DNA from: Ectobius pallidus
Lineage: Eukaryota > Arthropoda > Insecta > Blattodea > Ectobiidae
DNA: 64,000 nt
Reading direction: 5' to 3'
NCBI GenBank assembly: GCA_964059195.1
Contig: CAXKWD010000001.1
Location: 159,514,532-159,578,531, forward strand
Positions within the stretch are counted from its first letter, which is position 1; every line of letters begins with the position of its first letter. Below, piece after piece: positions 58,035 to 64,000 of the stretch. Made by a program: the position numbers and the translations under genes. The notes beneath the pieces are model-generated. The model saw only the letters and a list, made by a program, of their open reading frames with translations, searched no databases and was not told the DNA's origin.

Positions 58035-60382
58035 TTTTTAATCTCTCATCCATATTTTCGTCAGCTATATTTATGTGTCAAATGAACTAACTCATGTAAT
58101 GTGAGCAATTTTTGCACTTATACAAATGTAATGCACTACGAGTTATAATGAGTGTGAATAGACTTAACCGAGACTTTCCGACTGGATAATATACTACTTA
58201 TAAAACTCACAATTTAAAATAGGAATGAGGGCTTCTATTTTCAGATACGTTTTCGAAAGAGAAGTTATAGTCTTTGGTTTATGTTATAATCAAAAACCTG
58301 ATGCCACGAAAGAGAGGGGTTCTGTACGAAATACTTATAAGATGTATCACGCGCAACCTCCTACCTCTCTCTAGAGGACGAGATTTGTTGCTACAGATCT
58401 GAACGAATAAAGGAACTGTAGAACCTCTATGGTCAAAGAGGTTTCATAGCATTATGTGCTGAACAACACTGTTCAGTTTTCTAGAAGTACAGTCATTGGT
58501 AGGCCTACTTAAATAGTATATTCTATCTTGATGCTCCTTATACATTACGTCGATGAAATATCCATTTGCCTATATTTTCCTAAATTTCCGATAGGCCATT
58601 TTTCACTATTTGTTAATCTGCGGCACTGTGCCTTGGGACTATGGAGGGCTAGCATGGAATCGAATACCTCTACTATTCAGCCCATCAACCAATGGCAGGC
58701 AGGTCTAGTATGCATTTTTGTCTAGTAGGCTAAGTGTCTGTGACTTAAAAATATATTAGATCCTGACGCATAAATTAATCTTATCGGCTCCAGCAATCTA
58801 ACACCTTTGTGTAGTGTAAATAGTTGGAATCTTCGTCTGTCAAATTATTCCTTCGAATTTACCCTCATGTTCAGGCTTCGTAGAGCCTAAGAATGTAGTA
58901 TAATATTCCACAAAGGAGTTACTTATAAAATAGTAGGCTACTGTCAAATGATTACTCGGATTCTGCATAATTTGCAATGTACTGCAAGAATTTTGTGCTC
59001 CTTTGTCAACATTACCTTCTTAAAGTAAACCTTAACATCGACGAATAGAAAAGTAAAGGGAATGGCATTGGAATAACACATATAAATGTAGTCTAATTAT
59101 TATTTCACTAAAACTTATTCGTTCTGCATAGAAAACGGATTCATGGACGGCTACTAAACCGTAGGCCTACATCTGTTTATTTGCCTTCCTCATTCGATTT
59201 TTAAGAGGTTTGGATTGGAAAAGATAACGCGTCAGCTTGCAATTTCGTGATCTCATCTCATGTCTGCCAATTTCGTGGTTATACCTGGCTTTATATCGGG
59301 TCAAGGATAAAGCTTTCTATGTAGATACAAGTAAAATCCCCATGTTGCACATCACTTAAGACATTTCGTTATACTATCCTGTTGTAGGGCAAGTTATTCT
59401 GGAAACACGAGACAAATGTATATAGGATTACATTTCACACTTTTACACTTTTTTTATCTCATTCAAGAGGAAATAAAACATTTTGTTGTGCATTCAAGAG
59501 TAAAATTTCTTTAAAATATATTTAAGTCTATCAGTCAAAGAAGAGGAAGATTCCAATATTAATGATGATAATAGTGATTTATTATTATTTTTATTTCAAC
59601 CAAAGGCCATCCGTTTGTATGGAACAATAACGCGTAAAGAATTATTTGAAATAAACCAATCACAGTGCTATGTTTGAATAATATAATCGATCCCTGAAAT
59701 CGCTAGCAGTTACCTCAGGTTTTATTTTACTTGATCTCTTCTTCTTAGAAGCTTAACTTACCCATCGATTTGCAATAAAAAGTAATAATTGATATGATCG
59801 AATCATGTAGTGTACGAATTCAAATGCAAATACAATGTAGCGCTGAAAACATGGGGCTGTCGTTTTACACAACTGTATATTTTAAATAAAAATTGAAAAA
59901 AATGTTCAAATACTTATAATAGGATGATCAGTGGATCTTAGTTTCAAATTAGGTCTACCAATGTACCATGCACAGATATCTACATGATAATATTTTACCA
60001 AATAAATGAAGCTTATTTGTTTTCCAATATCATCACAATGTATTGATTATAAATTGTACTTATGCATTTGTATCAACAATGGGATTTGCAATAAGTTTCG
60101 TATTTCTTTTGTTTATCTAAAAGGTCCCCGTATAAGAAAGACGTTTCTTCGCTTCCCAACACTTAACTGCGATTTTAAAAATTCACCTGGTTTTAGACCG
60201 ACAGTTTTACAGCCCAGTAAATAAAGCGCGGTATAAAATATGTCTTCTAGGTATTTTAAATTTATATTGCATATCCTTTGGACACTAGCCTTCTATGTAA
60301 TTTCTATTAATACCACGGGAAGACTTAAAATTGTCTGTACACCAGCTTATTTTAATTAATCTTCCCTCTTTACTTCATAGGA
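58035..60382. other. Unassigned AT-rich interval
   Basis: No gene or repeat could be supported over 2.3 kb. Confidence 0.5.
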
Positions 60383-60530
60383 GTAGGCCGTGGCACAGTT
60401 TAAGGCACAGTGCTATATACTGAAAACTCGCGGGTTCGATCCCCGATGATGTCATTGGATTTTTCAATTGGCCTAATCCTTCTGGTGGCACTATGGCTCT
60501 GGGATAGGGGGTTCATTCTTCCCGTTTTTC
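60383..60530 (+). mobile_element. tRNA-derived SINE (plus strand)
   Basis: TGGCACAGTTTAAGG fits an internal pol III A box, and GGGTTCGATCCCC about 35 bases later fits the B box. It continues GATGATGTCATTGGATTTTT, CAATTGGCC and GGTGGCACTATGGCTCTGGG. The same order of blocks is on the minus strand at 47270-47540. A tRNA gene proper is unlikely because the 3' acceptor strand and a terminator T-run are missing. The right limit is uncertain. Confidence 0.65.
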
Positions 60531-60984
60531 ACGGGGCATTTTCGTTTCTAGACAAAATTTCCTGCTTTCCCGGAAGTTTTATTGGGGACTACCAAATATC
60601 CCACATTTTTGTGATTCCGTATGGCTAGTGTATAATGCGAGAGTGAAGATCTTGCTTGTTGTCGAAACACACTTTAATGGGATATCGTATGCTGACTTTT
60701 ATGATAAAGTGTTAGAAGAAAATGCACTTCTTGATAAAATACATACAAATGAAAAGTAAAGTGACAATAAGGCATCTAATTTTGTGGAATAAATTATTTA
60801 CATCAATTTGCAGAAGAAATTTACGAAGTCATTGAAGTCATTTGGGATAATTTGTCTGTGCACAAAATATGAGTAAATTTTAAATGTTCCTAAATTTTGC
60901 GGATTAAATTGTTTGCCTTTTTTCCTCAAATTTCCCAGGTTTTCCTAAAAAATTTTAAGACGTAGCGTTTTTATGTAAACATTA
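60531..60984. other. Unassigned interval
   Basis: No recognised structure apart from possible SINE tail sequence at its left. Confidence 0.4.
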
Positions 60985-61080
60985 TAAGGATACCCTACCC
61001 TGAGGTCGAATCAGCCCCTAATAGAAGAAATGAGTACCAGGAGCAATCCCGGGGTAAAGGCGCCTTACCACCTTTATGTG
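60985..61080 (+). mobile_element. SINE-like fragment
   Basis: GAGGTCGAATCAGCCCC (B-box-like GGTCGAATC) is followed by AATGAGTACCAGGAGCAATC and CCGGGGTAAAGGCG. AATGAGTAYCAGGAG is shared with the minus-strand SINE at 47270-47540, so this is a partial member of the same family or of a relative. Confidence 0.5.
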
Positions 61081-63767
61081 CCGAATTTCTAAAAATCTTG
61101 GGAACGTAACCTCCTGGAGAGCCTTCATGGGCTACACGGCTTCACGGCCGATATTTGGACCATTTTGCTTTACTATATTTCATACCATTTTCAGATTTTT
61201 AGATTGCGGGCGTTTGCTTATAACCGGATGGCCCCATTCCAAAGAAATGTTATTTTTTATGGAGAGAAAGATCATTATTTAAGCTGTTTAATATTTAGGC
61301 CGATCAAAATCGTAATTTTTCTTAGCCGCCTTACGTCCTCTTTCAACGACCTTACATGCCAATACCTATAATGGAGGAAGATGAGAAAGGTGGAACTATG
61401 AAATATAATACTTCAGGTAATTACTAACAGTAAATAAACTTTAATTGCAAAGTACATTTACTTACATCTGCTTACTATTGTTTAAACTTGGATGCAATTA
61501 AGTTCAATTTATGTATAGGATTACATTACTAATCTTGTACATAAATTATGAGAGGAAAGTTTGCTTTGAAACGTTGCTCTGTGTTTATAAAGGAACATAA
61601 TATCTTTAAAATTGTCAATAAATCACATCTCTTCATCTTTAGTGCCTAGGTGTATGTTGGATTATAAGTAGCCTAAGAATTCGAAAGATATATATATATA
61701 TATTTGTTTTTACTTTAAAAAGGATGGCATTGTACTATTGTGTATACGTAATTTAAACATTTTATTTTTACTTATTACATTAGGAATTATTTTAAAAATA
61801 GCTTACGTTGCATTTAAACAATATAGCAGTTGACTGTACTACGGTTTCTTTGTTGACTTCAGATAACGCAATTGATTTAGCTAATAATGACCTCACATTC
61901 GATTTGTAACGTTGTCTACCCATAGTCCTTAGATGTTCAATAAAATAATGTTTGTCATCTTTTGCGTCTTTTCTTATTGTATGATCAAACTTCATGCCTG
62001 GATTCCATCATTTTATATTTAAGTAATTCCCATTATACAGACAAAGTATATAATATTCTACCGAAGTAAAGTGATATTTAGGAAAATTGTTGTTCGTTGT
62101 AATTGATGCATAATCTTTTGGTTACCATTGCTGACTACGTATCTGCAGACTCGAGTTCGAACCCGATACCTCCTCGGAGTTTTCTGCGGTAGAGAGGGCT
62201 GTAACGGATTTACTCTGAACCTCTTGAAAATAGTGAGAAGCTACTTGATAAAAAAATAAGCAGCTTCATTCAAGAAACAGTCAATAATGTTATGTGACAC
62301 TGCAGACTTGTCAAATGCCCAAATCCTGGCGTCTACCGAGGAAGTCAAAAGACGCGAATACATAATCAAGATATCAAGGATTTTCAAGAAAATCATAAGA
62401 AGTAAAATTTTTAAGGAAAGTAACTGTTAGCGTAAGGGAAAAATAGCTTATTTTGACAAACAAGGTAACCTAAATTTTTACTTTTATCAGAATTTTAATA
62501 TTTGAGCATTGTTGAGTCAGCCATTTTTGCGAAAGAAAATTAGATAATGAGCTTTATTAAGGTCATATTTCTTCTAATAACTCGAAAATCAATTATTAAT
62601 GCAATAATAACGTCGTACAAAATTTAAAAAAAAAAAACGAGATAATAATCAATATCTTTCTCTAAGCAGAAACTGCCCTAAAGGTATTATCGATAGTCGG
62701 TGTCGATTACTCGCACAGATGCCTTATGTAATCAGTGTCATTCTGTCTCCGGTACCTTGTTATTATGCCATTATGCTAGTAAGCTTTCAGTTAGTATAAA
62801 CATCATTTTGGAGTTGAGATGTATAGTACTGACAGGTAGCTGTGAAGAGCTGCAAATAACAATCAGTATTACGCACGCACAGGGAAATATTACAGGTAAT
62901 TTTAAGTAAACTCTATGATAGGTAAGCAACGTATGAAAGTTTACGGATATAACAATTCTTACGAAGGAAAGTAGACTAAAACCAGCGAAACAAAAACCTC
63001 AGACGCGCTACAACTGAATTCAAGTTCAGTTAAGTTCGTGCGTAGTTTAAGTGTATAGTACACAGTTCAAACGAGACCGAATGAATAAATTGGCAATTAG
63101 AACAAGCTGACAATTGCGATAAGGGTTGACAGAAAAACAGCAATTCAGCGAATCATATTTGGAATATAGATGAATAAAAATCCTGGGACAATTCTGAACA
63201 AACAGGAACCACTAGAATTTTATCCTAGGTAATCCCACGAGAGTTGGATTTTTAAGACTATTCCATGAATAAAAATGTAACGGATCATACAAATAATAAT
63301 TACTTTCGTGCTTTGTTGTATAAAAACAAGATCACGCCATACTATGAATCAACCATCCATGAATCGATTCTAGTTACCATGTTGTGATCAGTGCTAAAAA
63401 TGGTGCATATAAGACATAGTTAACTTTATTCAGGTAAGCTAACAGCAGAACAGAATAAAAGCACACCAACTGGCTTGCACCGAATCGAAATTGTGTTTTT
63501 AATCAATGTACATTTCTATTATTTCAATTTCAAAACAAGTTACGTTGCATAAAAAAATCTGTTTTCGTGTTGCTTTAATGATAGCTTGTGACGTATTAAA
63601 CACTGCACGCTGATGCTTACGTGTCCAGTAACGAGCAGACGTTTTACCCGATAAAACGGCATCCTCGCGATTCCTACAAGAATATTTTAAGATTAACGGC
63701 CATTTATATCCAACGGATTGCTAAACGTTATTGGCAAATATCAAACACGCGGCGTATGAGTGGAATA
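61081..63767. other. Unassigned interval
   Basis: A TA run lies at about 61688-61704. GAGTTCGAACCCGATA near 62153 resembles a pol III B box, but no A box or second copy was found. Nothing else recognised. Confidence 0.5.
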
Positions 63768-63775
63768 TTCTATAT

Positions 63776-64000
63776 CAGCGTTTCTCAACTTATGGTCCGC
63801 GGACCACTGGTGGTCCGCGAAGGTGGTGCAGTTGGTCCTCAGACATAATTTAAAAATATCATAAAGCAAGTGGAAAGTAAAGAAGTGATATTTTTTTCAT
63901 ATGTTTCGTTATAATGACCTATACTTAATACCCCAAATATTAAGGATATATGCTTCTTTTAAAAATGGAATGTAAAATTAGGGGTCCGTAAATTTTTTTA
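63776..64000. mobile_element. hAT-type MITE, CAGCRTTTCT family, cut by window end
   Basis: Begins CAGCGTTTCTCAACTTATGG and runs as the reverse complement of 11090-11816. Its last visible bases, AAATTAGGGGTCCGTAAA, lie about 50 bp before the far end of the reference copy. A GC-rich insert with GGTCCGCGGACCACTGGTGG is present only here. The preceding eight bases are TTCTATAT, the probable left target duplication; the right one is outside the window. Confidence 0.85.

Noticed and set aside
62110..62200. tRNA gene or SINE suggested by GAGTTCGAACCCGATA
   Set aside because: No cloverleaf, no convincing A box and no second copy in the window.

Overview
This is AT-rich animal nuclear DNA that looks like an insect intergenic or long-intron region crowded with transposable elements (TEs). 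No host gene can be supported. The only long open reading frame is the polyprotein of a BEL/Pao LTR retrotransposon. The rest is DNA-transposon derivatives, LINE tails, SINEs, microsatellites and unassigned AT-rich sequence. The repeat content (BEL/Pao, hAT, mariner, Helitron-like elements, LINE 3' ends with trinucleotide tails) fits a large, repeat-rich insect genome. A cockroach/termite-like (polyneopteran) origin is my guess from the look of the repeats and is not demonstrated.

Layout. 1-8 kb: the end of a probable hAT element, two hAT MITEs with exact 8-bp target-site duplications (TSDs), and between them a 2.8-kb fold-back element whose spacer keeps a short cysteine-rich ORF. 8-16 kb: small inverted-repeat elements, a third hAT MITE, LINE 3' ends and old copies of a hairpin-ended repeat family. 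16.5-24.2 kb: a complete BEL/Pao element on the minus strand, with two 937-bp LTRs identical by eye, a 5-bp TSD and an uninterrupted 1739-residue Gag-Pol, sitting in a trinucleotide microsatellite. 24.4-25.5 kb: a full copy of the hairpin-ended family. 26.7-28.3 kb: Helitron-like termini. 29-35 kb: a mariner-like deletion derivative, two more inverted-repeat elements and a LINE fragment. 38.4-39.6 kb: a second full copy of the hairpin-ended family, nested in a LINE 3' end whose uninterrupted relative lies at 12.2 kb. 41.6-43.8 kb: a 2.2-kb palindrome whose arms are each six tandem units of about 176 bp. 45-64 kb: LINE remnants, a tRNA-like SINE family, a palindromic mariner derivative and a hAT MITE cut by the window end.

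Function. The BEL/Pao element is the only unit that looks autonomous; it encodes Gag, protease, reverse transcriptase, RNase H and integrase. The others are non-autonomous and would depend on enzymes encoded elsewhere. Most short ORFs in the window lie in repeats or AT-rich filler and show no sign of coding constraint.
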